Below, piece by piece: positions 1 to 6,132 of a stretch of DNA of 12,868 nt. Numbering within the stretch: position 1 is the first letter of the stretch; the number at the start of each line of letters is the position of its first letter. The DNA is from a bacterium. GTDB lineage: Bacteria; Patescibacteriota; Minisyncoccia; Phycocordibacterales; UBA2100. The translations under genes and the position numbers were made by a program. The stretch spans positions 1 through 12,868 of the forward strand of contig JAUYLR010000081.1 in assembly GCA_030698935.1 (NCBI GenBank), written 5' to 3'. Under the pieces are notes generated by a model that was not told the DNA's origin, did not search any database, and saw nothing but the letters and a program-made list of their open reading frames with translations.

Positions 1-209
1 GCGTGCCCCATGTGGAGCGTTCCCGTAACATTGGGCGGGGGAAGTACAATAGAGTACGATTCGGCATTTGGCGCGGTCACCCCTTTTTCAACACACACAT
101 CGGGGTTGGCAAACCCGCTCTTCTCCCAGAGTTTAAGAATCCGCAGTTCGCTCTCCTTGGAATTGTAAGGTTTTAGGAACGGTTCCGGCGCTTTGGACGG
201 CTCTGTCAT
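1..209 (-). CDS. valS: Valyl-tRNA synthetase, N-terminal fragment (runs off window)
   Basis: Class I aminoacyl-tRNA synthetase that charges tRNA-Val in the cytoplasm. Reading the minus strand from the ATG at 209 gives an uninterrupted frame to the window edge (69 codons). It includes an N-terminal stretch with KPYN and [11 protein letters not shown], and then the segment [14 protein letters not shown] at the edge, which carries the HIGH-type ATP-binding signature (HMGH) in the context typical of ValS. The rest of the gene lies outside the window. The hexamer TACTAT ends 6 nt before the ATG, so the mRNA may be leaderless; I see no Shine-Dalgarno site. The identification is strong because the PPPNVTG-LHMGHA context is characteristic of valyl-tRNA synthetase, although isoleucyl- and leucyl-tRNA synthetases share the fold. 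Confidence 0.93.
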   Translation of the reverse strand, partial: MTEPSKAPEPFLKPYNSKESELRILKLWEKSGFANPDVCVEKGVTAPNAESYSIVLPPPNVTGTLHMGH

Positions 210-215
210 TTCGCT

Positions 216-221
216 ATAGTA
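216..221 (-). promoter_or_regulatory. -10-like hexamer of valS
   Basis: TACTAT on the minus strand, followed by AG and ending 6 nt before the valS ATG. The same TACTATAG octamer precedes tsaD. A -35 at the usual distance is weak. It sits in one arm of the 219-359 inverted-repeat element. Confidence 0.45.
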
Positions 222-359
222 ACCCGTCACTAAACTTTGGCATAGTTTTGCAGGTTCATTCTGAGAGTACAAAGGGGATTTTGCAATCGTAGCAAGGCCT
301 GACTTTCCGGCTTCAATTGAGGCAAAACGGGAAAATGCCAAAGTTAGTGCATGGGCAGG
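219..359. repeat. Inverted-repeat element, copy 1 (MITE/REPIN-like)
   Basis: Two arms of about 23 nt face each other: 219-241 (containing CACTAAACTTTGGC) and 337-359 (containing GCCAAAGTTAGTG). They pair over about 14 bp with one bulge and enclose about 95 nt. The left arm has a GTAACCC end and the right arm ends in CATGGGCAGG. A second copy with matching arms lies at 1709-1843 in the opposite orientation, on the other side of tsaD. No coding frame is seen. The element fills most of the gap between valS and tsaD. Confidence 0.7.
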
Positions 360-386
360 CCCGCCCCCAAACTAAGACCAAACAGT

Positions 387-1694
387 TCAGGCGAGTTTTA
401 AATTGCCATTTGCCTTGAGCATGTCGGGATTTACGAACTCCCGATTTTGGGCGCGGAAATACCCCGCGAGCGCTATCATAAGCGCATTGTCCGTCGCGAG
501 TTCGGGAGGTGGAGTTAACAGTTTACAGTCTACGGTTGCCAGTTGTGTCGCCAGTTGCGCCCGGATATGCGTATTTGCAGAAACGCCTCCGCCGACGAGC
601 ACCGTTTGTATTCCGTATTCATCCACCGCTTTCATCGTTTTTGCAACCAGCACGTCAGTCACAGCATCTTCAAATTCCAGAGCGATGCGCGACTTCATTT
701 CATCCGTAAGAGGGGAATGAGCCTGCACTATTCTTAAAACAGCGGTTTTCAGTCCCGCAAAAGAAAAATCCAGAGTGTCGTCATGCAGCATCGGCCGCGG
801 CAAATGAAACGCGGAACCATGCGAAACAGACGCGGAACGATGCGGAACTTTTTCCGCGTGTTTCCGCGTTTGTTCGGCGTTGTTCCGCGACATTTCCGCA
901 AGTGCGGAAATGTGCGGGCCGCCTGGATAGGGAAGTCCGAGAAGTCGCGCAACCTTATCAAACGCTTCGCCGACGGCATCGTCGCGCGTAGCGCCGACGA
1001 TTTTGTAATCGTGCCATTTTGATGAAAGGACTAACTCCGTGTGTCCGCCGGAAATTAAAAGAGAAAGTAAGGGGTAGCGCACAGCGTTTAGCGCACAGCG
1101 TTTAGGTGTATGAGTTTCTTTTTGGAAATTGGGAATTGTAAATTGGAAATTGTCATGTCGCATTAGCGACATGACAATGTGCCCTTCCATGTGATTGACG
1201 GCGACTAAGGGGATATTCCACACGAGGTTCAATGCGCGCGCAAAGTTAATGCCCACCCACAGAGCGGGCTCAAGGCCGGGGCCTACGGTAACTGCAATCG
1301 CATCTATTTCAGGTTTCGCGTATTTTTGGAGAAAAACAATCAGCCGTTCGTATAGGTCGGGCTCTCTCGCAAGGATAATTTGCAGTTCTGCGATGGTGAC
1401 TTTCTGCGAGGCGTCGCCTCGCAGTAATGTCTCGGCCTGTTGGAGCGTTTGCTCAAGCAATGGAACAAGGTTTTTCGCATGTTCTCTTTTCGCAAGATTG
1501 GGGAATACACCGCCATATTGCGCGTGAATTGCGATTTGAGAAATCAGGGAATTTCCGAGTACCTGAAATTGAAAGTTATTACCCGCCTTCGCGTGAAGCT
1601 TCGGCGAGGCAAAGTCAAAATCTCCCTGCGCGTCAATTAAGCATACGGCAGACTCATCGCAGCTTGTTTCTATGCCTAAAATCTTCATATACAT
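387..1694 (-). CDS. tsaD: tRNA N6-adenosine threonylcarbamoyltransferase TsaD, with in-frame insertions
   Basis: Transfers the threonylcarbamoyl group from the TsaC product onto A37 of ANN-decoding tRNAs (t6A). The sequence shows the ASKHA-type start KILGIETSCDES (residues 4-15), the metal-binding HMEGH (168-172), SGGHTEL (215-221), GEAFDKVARLLGLPYPGGP (242-260), LDFSFAGLKTAV (308-319) and ATDNALMIA near the C-terminus. At 435 aa it is much longer than the roughly 330-350 aa usual for bacterial TsaD. The excess lies in four places: residues ~29-49, ~91-128, ~175-206 and ~268-295. Each of these coincides with a palindrome or repeat in the DNA. All motifs are intact, so the protein is probably active. 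Residue 3 (ATG at 1688) is a likely start: it matches the family N-terminus and lies 8 nt after a TACTAT hexamer. The insertion boundaries come from memory of the family, not from an alignment. Confidence 0.95.
   Translation of the reverse strand: MYMKILGIETSCDESAVCLIDAQGDFDFASPKLHAKAGNNFQFQVLGNSLISQIAIHAQYGGVFPNLAKREHAKNLVPLLEQTLQQAETLLRGDASQKVTIAELQIILAREPDLYERLIVFLQKYAKPEIDAIAVTVGPGLEPALWVGINFARALNLVWNIPLVAVNHMEGHIVMSLMRHDNFQFTIPNFQKETHTPKRCALNAVRYPLLSLLISGGHTELVLSSKWHDYKIVGATRDDAVGEAFDKVARLLGLPYPGGPHISALAEMSRNNAEQTRKHAEKVPHRSASVSHGSAFHLPRPMLHDDTLDFSFAGLKTAVLRIVQAHSPLTDEMKSRIALEFEDAVTDVLVAKTMKAVDEYGIQTVLVGGGVSANTHIRAQLATQLATVDCKLLTPPPELATDNALMIALAGYFRAQNREFVNPDMLKANGNLKLA
807..912. repeat. 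GCGGAA/TTCCGC repeat cluster and palindrome inside tsaD
   Basis: The stretch is filled with GCGGAA units and their complements TTCCGC. It ends in a 22-nt palindrome at 891-912 with arms CATTTCCGCA and TGCGGAAATG around 2 nt. It encodes TsaD residues ~261-295, between GGPHISALA and LPRPM, where other TsaD proteins have only a few residues. The frame stays open throughout. Confidence 0.75.
1077..1104. repeat. Tandem 14-bp duplication inside tsaD
   Basis: GCGCACAGCGTTTA occurs twice back to back (1077-1090 and 1091-1104). Fourteen bp is not a multiple of 3, so the two copies are read in different frames. They lie in the third extra segment of TsaD, just before RYPLLSLLISGGHTEL. Confidence 0.85.
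1149..1178. repeat. 13-bp-stem palindrome inside tsaD
   Basis: ATTGTCATGTCGC, a 4-nt loop ATTA, then GCGACATGACAAT. It encodes residues 173-182, directly after the metal-binding HMEGH. It is followed by an AT-rich stretch with repeated GGAAATTG-like units (1123-1152) that encodes the foreign-looking FQFTIPNFQ. Confidence 0.9.
1404..1424. repeat. 10-bp-stem palindrome inside tsaD
   Basis: CTGCGAGGCG, one base T, then CGCCTCGCAG. It encodes LRGDASQ (residues 91-97) at the start of an extra helical segment of TsaD. Confidence 0.9.
1582..1605 (-). repeat. GAAGCTTC-centred imperfect palindrome inside tsaD
   Basis: The 24-nt minus-strand segment contains CCGAAGCTTCACGCGAAGG and encodes residues ~30-37 (within ASPKLHAKA). 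It matches the intergenic segment 7124-7147 at about 19 of 24 positions, so both appear to be copies of one palindromic repeat. It opens the first extra segment of TsaD. Confidence 0.65.
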
Positions 1695-1696
1695 CT

Positions 1697-1724
1697 ATAG
1701 TATTTTCACCTGCCCATGAACCAA
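1697..1724 (-). promoter_or_regulatory. tsaD promoter
   Basis: Minus-strand -35 TTGGTT (1724-1719), 16-nt spacer, -10 TACTAT (1702-1697). Transcription would start near 1690, so translation from the ATG at 1688 would be essentially leaderless. The -35 lies within an arm of the second inverted-repeat element. Confidence 0.5.
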
Positions 1725-1843
1725 CTTTGGCTTTCTTTGTCGAGACGCGCCATATCTACCAATGGAAAAATAACGATATATTATTTGAAATGAAGTAGCA
1801 AAATGCCCGAGGCCGACCAAGTCAAAGTTTGGTGCTGGGTTAC
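1709..1843. repeat. Inverted-repeat element, copy 2 (MITE/REPIN-like)
   Basis: The arms are 1709-1731 (containing CCAACTTTGGC) and 1821-1843 (containing GTCAAAGTTTGG), enclosing 89 nt. Read on the minus strand, the end order matches copy 1: a GTAACCC end first, and CATGGGCAGG last. The central sequences show little similarity, so only the ends look conserved. With copy 1 it flanks tsaD in inverted orientation. Confidence 0.7.
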
Positions 1844-1889
1844 GGATGATAGTACACAGGAAAAAGTAAATTACCACTTCTTGATGGTA

Positions 1890-1937
1890 GAAAATCGCAA
1901 AAGGAAACGAGCGCGCGGCGGGATTGCCACGCGCTCG
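1890..1937 (-). terminator. Intrinsic terminator after the 62-aa membrane protein gene
   Basis: On the minus strand CGAGCGCG (1937-1930) pairs with CGCGCTCG (1915-1908), with an inner GGC/GCC pair. The T-rich tail TTTCCTTTTGCGATTTT follows. It lies about 18 nt past the stop of the 1956-2144 gene. Confidence 0.7.
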
Positions 1938-1955
1938 ACGGGATGGGGAATACGT

Positions 1956-2144
1956 TCATCCCCAGTACCCGAACGCTCCTGCGGCGAGGATTACTGCCCC
2001 AACCGGCAGGGTTATCTGGGCGAAGCTTTTCAGGGCTTCCGCCGTCTCTGCCTGAGGCAGAGTTTTCGCGTGGTTTTTTTCCCACATGAACGCACCCAGA
2101 GCCAAAGCGCCGAGTGCAACGAGTATCCATCCTAGGATATTCAT
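1956..2144 (-). CDS. Small two-TM membrane protein, unknown function
   Basis: A 62-aa protein with a hydrophobic segment at residues ~3-20 (ILGWILVALGALALGAFMW), a hydrophilic middle (EKNHAKTLPQAETAEALKSF) and a second hydrophobic segment at ~42-61 (ITLPVGAVILAAGAFGYWG). I chose the ATG at 2144 over the in-frame ATG at 2171 because it has a good Shine-Dalgarno-like GGGGGTGATG just upstream, one of the few such sites in this window, and because it leads straight into the first TM segment. It has its own terminator and is transcribed divergently from the ABC exporter 95 nt away. I do not recognise a family. Two helices joined by a short polar loop would place both termini on the same side of the membrane. 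Confidence 0.75.
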   Translation of the reverse strand: MNILGWILVALGALALGAFMWEKNHAKTLPQAETAEALKSFAQITLPVGAVILAAGAFGYWG

Positions 2145-2239
2145 CTCATCACCCCCTCTCTCTACGCACATCCTACACCCAAAATGGCCATGCAGAACAG
2201 TGCGCCGAGAAATAGCCCAAAGGGTTCCCGTGCGCTAGG

Positions 2240-4114
2240 ATGACCAACATGCAGGAGGTAAAAAGAAAATTTGCCACTCCGACGCAAGTCTTACGCACGT
2301 ATTACCGGAGCGTAATAAAATACCCTTTTTACATTTTTCTGATATTTGTGGGAGTTGTCGGCCTTCAAATAGCAGACCTCGCCGCCCCGTGGTATTTGAA
2401 AGAGTTCTTCAATTTACTGGCGTCGCAGACGCCGGATGCGTCAATGGTAAGCCGGCTTCTCGGCATCATCGCAATCGTGGCGCTCATTTGGCTCGCGAGT
2501 TGGGCGATGCGTCGACTGCAGGATTTCAGCAACATTCAACTTGAGTCGCGCGTGATGACCAACCTATTCTCAAACGCCTTTGAATACCTGATAGGCCACT
2601 CGTACAATTTTTTCACCTCCAATTTTGCGGGCTCACTCACGCATCGCGTCAGCAAATTTGCGCGCGCGTTTGAAGTCATGTTTGACGCCATCGTCATACA
2701 ATTCTTCCCTACATTTTTGTTCGTGTGCGGAGCGGTAACCGTCCTTTACATACGCAACCATACGCTCGGGATTGCGCTCGGCGTGTGGTCGGTGCTTTTT
2801 ATGGCGTTTCAAATTTACGTCGCCAAACTCCGCCAGCCCGTGCGCGCCGCGCGCGCGGAGGCAGACACGAGAATTACCGGCGCGCTCGCCGATTCAATCT
2901 CAAACCACCCGACAATAATGCTTTTCTCCGGCACCCGCCACGAGCTCGGTCTTTTTAATGCCGTTGTAAACATATGGCGCAAGGCGACAATGCGCTCATG
3001 GTTTACCGACAACTTGATATGGTCCGGCATCGGATTCTTCATGATAGTTATTGAAGTCGGGTTGCTGTGGGGCGCGACTATCTATTGGGGAAAGGGATTG
3101 CTCACAATCGGAGACTTCGTGCTTATTCAGGCCTACCTCATGACGACGTTTGACCGGCTCGTAAGCATCAACCGCGAACTGCGCCGCTTCTACGATGCGC
3201 TCGCGGATTCCAGCGAAATGGTCTACATTCTGGAGCAGAAGCACGACGTAGAGGATGCGCCGGGCGCTACACCCCTCAAGGTTACCGCAGGAGAGATCGT
3301 TTTTCACGAGGTTGATTTTTCTTTCAGCCGGGATAATCGCCTGCTTGTGGCATATAGCATTCGCATTGCGCCCAGAGAAAAAGTCGGCCTCGTGGGCCCA
3401 TCCGGAGCGGGAAAATCAACCATTACCAAACTTCTTCTGCGCATGTTTGACGTACAGCGGGGCACGATTTCCATTGATGGGCAGGATATTTCAAAAGTGA
3501 CGCAGGATTCTTTGCGCGAGGGAATAGCGTTCGTTCCGCAAGAGCCTGTTTTGTTCCACCGGCCGCTTATGGAAAACATCCGCTACGGGCGCCGCGATGC
3601 GACCGACGAAGAGGTGATAGCGGCGGCAAAACAAGCCCACTGTCATGAGTTCATTTTGCGATTGCCCGACAGGTACGATAGCTTCGTCGGCGAGCGCGGC
3701 ATAAAACTCTCCGGAGGCGAGCGTCAGCGCGTTGCCATCGCGCGCGCGATTCTCAAAAACGCACCCATACTTCTCTTGGACGAGGCGACATCAAGTTTGG
3801 ATTCCGAATCGGAAGCGCTCATCCAAGACGCGCTTGAGACATTGATGAAGGATAAGACTGTGATAGTGATAGCGCACCGACTTTCTACGATAATGAAAAT
3901 GGACAGGATAATTGTGCTGGAAAAGGGAAATGTGGTTGCCGAAGGCACGCATCAGCAGTTATTGGAAGACAAAGGGCTGTATCAAAAACTCTGGAAAATC
4001 CAAGCGGGCGGTTTCAGAGACGAACCGGCACCGGAAGAGGTGGATGTGGAGAACATAGAGGCGGAAGAAGAAGACACGGAAAAAGAGCCGCCGGTAGTTC
4101 CGAAGATGAAATGA
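2240..4114 (+). CDS. ABC exporter half-transporter (TM domain fused to ATPase)
   Basis: A multidrug/lipid-exporter type ABC protein of 624 aa, expected to act as a homodimer in the cytoplasmic membrane. The N-terminal ~320 residues hold about six membrane segments (for example YPFYIFLIFVGVVGLQIA and LLGIIAIVALIWLASWAM) and fit an ABC exporter domain. The ATPase has Walker A GPSGAGKST (386-394), Q-loop Gln434, signature LSGGERQ (490-496), Walker B ILLLDE (510-515), D-loop SSLD and switch His546, all intact. The C-terminus is an unusual, strongly acidic tail (~595-624). A second ATG at 2249 is an alternative start; TAGGAT lies 7 nt before it. The substrate cannot be told from sequence. The gene overlaps the next one by 4 nt (ATGA), indicating translational coupling. 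Confidence 0.92.
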   Translation: MTNMQEVKRKFATPTQVLRTYYRSVIKYPFYIFLIFVGVVGLQIADLAAPWYLKEFFNLLASQTPDASMVSRLLGIIAIVALIWLASWAMRRLQDFSNIQLESRVMTNLFSNAFEYLIGHSYNFFTSNFAGSLTHRVSKFARAFEVMFDAIVIQFFPTFLFVCGAVTVLYIRNHTLGIALGVWSVLFMAFQIYVAKLRQPVRAARAEADTRITGALADSISNHPTIMLFSGTRHELGLFNAVVNIWRKATMRSWFTDNLIWSGIGFFMIVIEVGLLWGATIYWGKGLLTIGDFVLIQAYLMTTFDRLVSINRELRRFYDALADSSEMVYILEQKHDVEDAPGATPLKVTAGEIVFHEVDFSFSRDNRLLVAYSIRIAPREKVGLVGPSGAGKSTITKLLLRMFDVQRGTISIDGQDISKVTQDSLREGIAFVPQEPVLFHRPLMENIRYGRRDATDEEVIAAAKQAHCHEFILRLPDRYDSFVGERGIKLSGGERQRVAIARAILKNAPILLLDEATSSLDSESEALIQDALETLMKDKTVIVIAHRLSTIMKMDRIIVLEKGNVVAEGTHQQLLEDKGLYQKLWKIQAGGFRDEPAPEEVDVENIEAEEEDTEKEPPVVPKMK

Positions 4115-4833
4115 AAAAGAAAACCGTTCTGGTTTGTATATTGAAACATAAACGCGATCGGCGCATATTATTGCAAGAACGATGGTACAGAATTCCCGTC
4201 GCCTATCTGCCCCGGCGGAAGTTCACGCATCTCGCGTTTTACCAGCCGATAGAGTTTGGAAGATTCGGTAAGCGCATACAATATTATGCGCGCGTGCTGA
4301 ATAGGAAAATTGTAAAGAGAATTGACTTACTGCCAAAAGAGAAAAATCATCCACGGGCGCACGACGAGTATCTGAAGATTGGATTGGTGTGGATAAGAAA
4401 ACTTCCGCACCAGATTAAAAATATCATCCCGCGCAGGGTTTCTTTCGGGTTTACCACTCTAAAATCCTTGTTGAAGGCTGGTGATATTTTGGAGCTGTAT
4501 GGAATTTCACCCACGGAACAAATTATAGAGAGGGGGTTACAGAGGTTGGGCATCAAAACAGAAAAGGAATTTACTATCTCAAAGGATGGCAAACGGTATC
4601 GTCTTGATTTGGCGGTCTTCTGCCGCGATGGCCGCATCGCCATTGAATGCGACAACCTCAAGGCGCATTCAGGAGTACAGATAGGCAAAGACAAGATAAA
4701 GGATGCATTCCTGAAGCGCCACGGTTGGCACGTAATCCGTTTGAGGGAACCGGATATTATTGAAAAGCCCGATTATTGTCTCGGGCTCGTGGTAAAAGCA
4801 GTCAACAGGTTTGGCGGTCAAGTTGATTCGTAG
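4111..4833 (+). CDS. Unknown N-terminal domain plus PD-(D/E)XK/DUF559-like nuclease domain
   Basis: A 240-aa protein. The C-terminal half (from ~132) resembles the Vsr/DUF559 branch of PD-(D/E)XK nucleases: a helix with Glu (TEQIIERGL, 135-143), then RYRLDLAVF with Asp166, then RIAIECDN with Glu179 and Asp181, then KDKIKDAFLKRHGWHVIRLRE (193-213), the classic 'GW-VIR--' strand after a basic helix. The N-terminal ~115 residues are basic and aromatic (RKFTHLAFYQPIEFGRFGKRIQYYARV) and end in IPRRVSFGFTTLKSLL. I cannot assign that domain. The start overlaps the ABC exporter stop by 4 nt, so the two are probably co-translated, which is an odd partnership for a transporter. The metal-site arrangement is E...D...ExD, not the canonical ExK, so catalysis is likely but unproven. 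Confidence 0.75.
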   Translation: MKKKTVLVCILKHKRDRRILLQERWYRIPVAYLPRRKFTHLAFYQPIEFGRFGKRIQYYARVLNRKIVKRIDLLPKEKNHPRAHDEYLKIGLVWIRKLPHQIKNIIPRRVSFGFTTLKSLLKAGDILELYGISPTEQIIERGLQRLGIKTEKEFTISKDGKRYRLDLAVFCRDGRIAIECDNLKAHSGVQIGKDKIKDAFLKRHGWHVIRLREPDIIEKPDYCLGLVVKAVNRFGGQVDS

Positions 4834-4834
4834 T

Positions 4835-5245
4835 TCATTTCTTCATCCTAAAACCATCCTTTCCATCTTCCTCTGCATCTCCGAGTCGCAGAAGTTTTTC
4901 CCACAGCTTTACTGCATTTGGTTTTTCCTGCGATACATCACGCTTTTCACTCATTTGGTCAGATGACTGCAGTTGATATTCAGGATATTTAGATTGAAGA
5001 AATCTGTATAAGGACACACCATATCCTTGTCCCTGTTTGTTCACCTTCATCTTAACGTCTGTGACCGTAATAGTTTTCTTGGCGTGATTCAACTGAAAGT
5101 CAACATACCCGATTTCTTTTCCTGTTGTTGCATCTCTGACATCAGAGTGAAATATTGGCGATATCTTTGATGAAAAAGTCTCTTGCGGTCTTAGTAAGAC
5201 GGATGGAAGAGATTCTTTATTTTGCGGAAATGTACCAAAGCTCAT
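4835..5245 (-). CDS. GNAT-like acetyltransferase domain protein
   Basis: A 136-aa protein. The central part IGYVDFQLNHAKKTITVTDVKMKVNKQGQGYGVSLYRFL fits strand-strand-loop-helix of a GNAT fold, with QGQGYG as the acetyl-CoA pyrophosphate loop (consensus Q/R-x-x-G-x-G/A). The following SKYPEYQLQSSDQMS...NAVKLWEKLL fits the last strand and helix with the usual Asn/Trp region. The first 30 residues look disordered and the C-terminus is charged. The substrate is unknown. The hexamer TAAAAT lies 6 nt before the ATG, suggesting a leaderless transcript. It is convergent with the nuclease-domain gene, one base apart. A GNAT-like fold without acetyltransferase activity remains possible because the protein is small. 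Confidence 0.6.
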   Translation of the reverse strand: MSFGTFPQNKESLPSVLLRPQETFSSKISPIFHSDVRDATTGKEIGYVDFQLNHAKKTITVTDVKMKVNKQGQGYGVSLYRFLQSKYPEYQLQSSDQMSEKRDVSQEKPNAVKLWEKLLRLGDAEEDGKDGFRMKK

Positions 5246-5300
5246 AACTGGATTTTAACAGTCTTCAAGACTCTTCAGAAGTCCAATTCAGTTCTATCTG

Positions 5301-5377
5301 TGGTGGGCGGTACAGGGCTCGAACCTGTGAACCTTCCGCACGTCAAGCGGACGCTCTACCAACTGAGCTAACCGCCC
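5301..5377 (-). tRNA. tRNA-Val (anticodon GAC) with encoded CCA
   Basis: Minus-strand cloverleaf of 77 nt. The acceptor GGGCGGT pairs with ACCGCCC; the D arm is GCTC...GAGC with AGTTGGTA; the anticodon stem TCCGC/GCGGA holds the loop TTGACGT (anticodon GAC, reading GUC/GUU); the T arm ACAGG-TTCGAGC-CCTGT is standard. Discriminator A is followed by a genomically encoded CCA (5303-5301). The 5' half is also the 3' end of the upstream protein gene, whose TGA stop lies in the anticodon loop. Confidence 0.96.
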
Positions 5378-6062
5378 ACTGTTCTGTGATTTTGTCACAG
5401 AACATGTTTGCAATATATACCAGTTTTCTTTGTATTGCCACGCGGGAACACTCGATAATACAAACACCTTTGTAATGCGGATATGTTGCTCTGCCAGCTG
5501 TCCGCTTGTCCAAAATCGGCTTTCGGAAATTGCGAAGCGGTATTTCGAGCGCCGACGACCAATACCGGGTCATTTTATTAGGATTTTGATCGGCACGCAG
5601 ATGCAGATAACATCTCATATCCGAAACCGGCACATTATAAAGCCGCTGTAACATTGAGATGAAAAAGCGAAGCACTAATGGGTCAGAATTGCCGAGTGCA
5701 GTTGCTACCGATTTTTTTGCACCTTCACCGAGATACAAAATAGCAAGTGCCAATTCTGCTATAGCATCATCATTAAAATCGATGTTCTTAATAGTTTCTG
5801 CCGCTTGTGCGCATGCTAAATCTATCCGAGCCGCCTTTTGAGCATTGTGCCATTTCACCGCTTCGACCCTGGCTTTAACAAGAGCATTGTCGGCTCGCTT
5901 TTTAAGTAGTTTGAGGTGATGTTCGGATAGAGGCACCTTTGTGAACCAGTAGCTCAATGTAGAACGGCGTACGCCCAGTCGCTTCTCAATATCACGAACC
6001 GACGCACCATGCCGTCGCATGCTTATGGCGCGTTGCTTCACATGTTGCCATCTGGAGAGCAT
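5343..6062 (-). CDS. HTH plus LAGLIDADG-like protein, 3' end read through into tRNA-Val
   Basis: A 239-aa protein from the ATG at 6062 (an 18-nt longer GTG start at 6080 is possible). The N-terminus HGASVRDIEKRLGVRRSTLSYWFTKVPLS is a helix-turn-helix like those of resolvases or transposases. A helical linker follows, then AELALAILYLGEGAKK...NSDPLVLRFFISMLQRLYNV, which resembles the LAGLIDADG homing-endonuclease helix in an HTH-linked family that I recall as frequent in Patescibacteria. The acidic residue sits at the GE of LYLGEGA. Counting from the GTG, residues 226-234 come from a palindrome (5380-5404) and the last 11 (WAVSSVGRASA) from the tRNA gene, so the true C-terminal end of the family is probably near KLVYIANM. 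TATCAT lies 8 nt before the ATG. Function is uncertain: a DNA-binding regulator or a selfish nuclease. Confidence 0.7.
   Translation of the reverse strand: MLSRWQHVKQRAISMRRHGASVRDIEKRLGVRRSTLSYWFTKVPLSEHHLKLLKKRADNALVKARVEAVKWHNAQKAARIDLACAQAAETIKNIDFNDDAIAELALAILYLGEGAKKSVATALGNSDPLVLRFFISMLQRLYNVPVSDMRCYLHLRADQNPNKMTRYWSSALEIPLRNFRKPILDKRTAGRATYPHYKGVCIIECSRVAIQRKLVYIANMFCDKITEQWAVSSVGRASA
5380..5404. repeat. 10-bp-stem palindrome between HTH gene body and tRNA-Val
   Basis: TGTTCTGTGA, loop TTTTG, TCACAGAACA. It lies 2 nt upstream of the tRNA 5' end and inside the open frame of the HTH gene. It lacks a T-tract after the stem, so it is not a clear terminator; it could guide 5' processing of the tRNA or be one more inserted palindrome. 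Confidence 0.85.
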
Positions 6063-6132
6063 CAACGTACATGATAACACTCAATGGTACAGACAAGGTG
6101 TGGAATTTCCCGAAGCAGTGGATAATGGGCGT

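Noticed and set aside
219..359. Integron attC site (length 141, imperfect inverted repeat)
   Set aside because: The required GTTRRRY and RYYYAAC ends are not present and the neighbours are core genes, with no cassette array or integrase.
387..389. Alternative genetic code (TGA read as glycine, as in Gracilibacteria/SR1)
   Set aside because: TGA ends tsaD, argF-region and other genes at natural family C-termini, and no in-frame TGA is needed to complete any conserved domain.
1803..2135. A 110-aa plus-strand open frame across the terminator and the small membrane gene
   Set aside because: It runs antisense to the better supported 62-aa gene, crosses the inverted-repeat arm and the terminator hairpin, and has no recognisable domain.
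5301..5404. tRNA-Val as an integration site of a mobile island
   Set aside because: I found no repeat of the tRNA 3' end nearby and no integrase gene; the flanking genes are mostly housekeeping.
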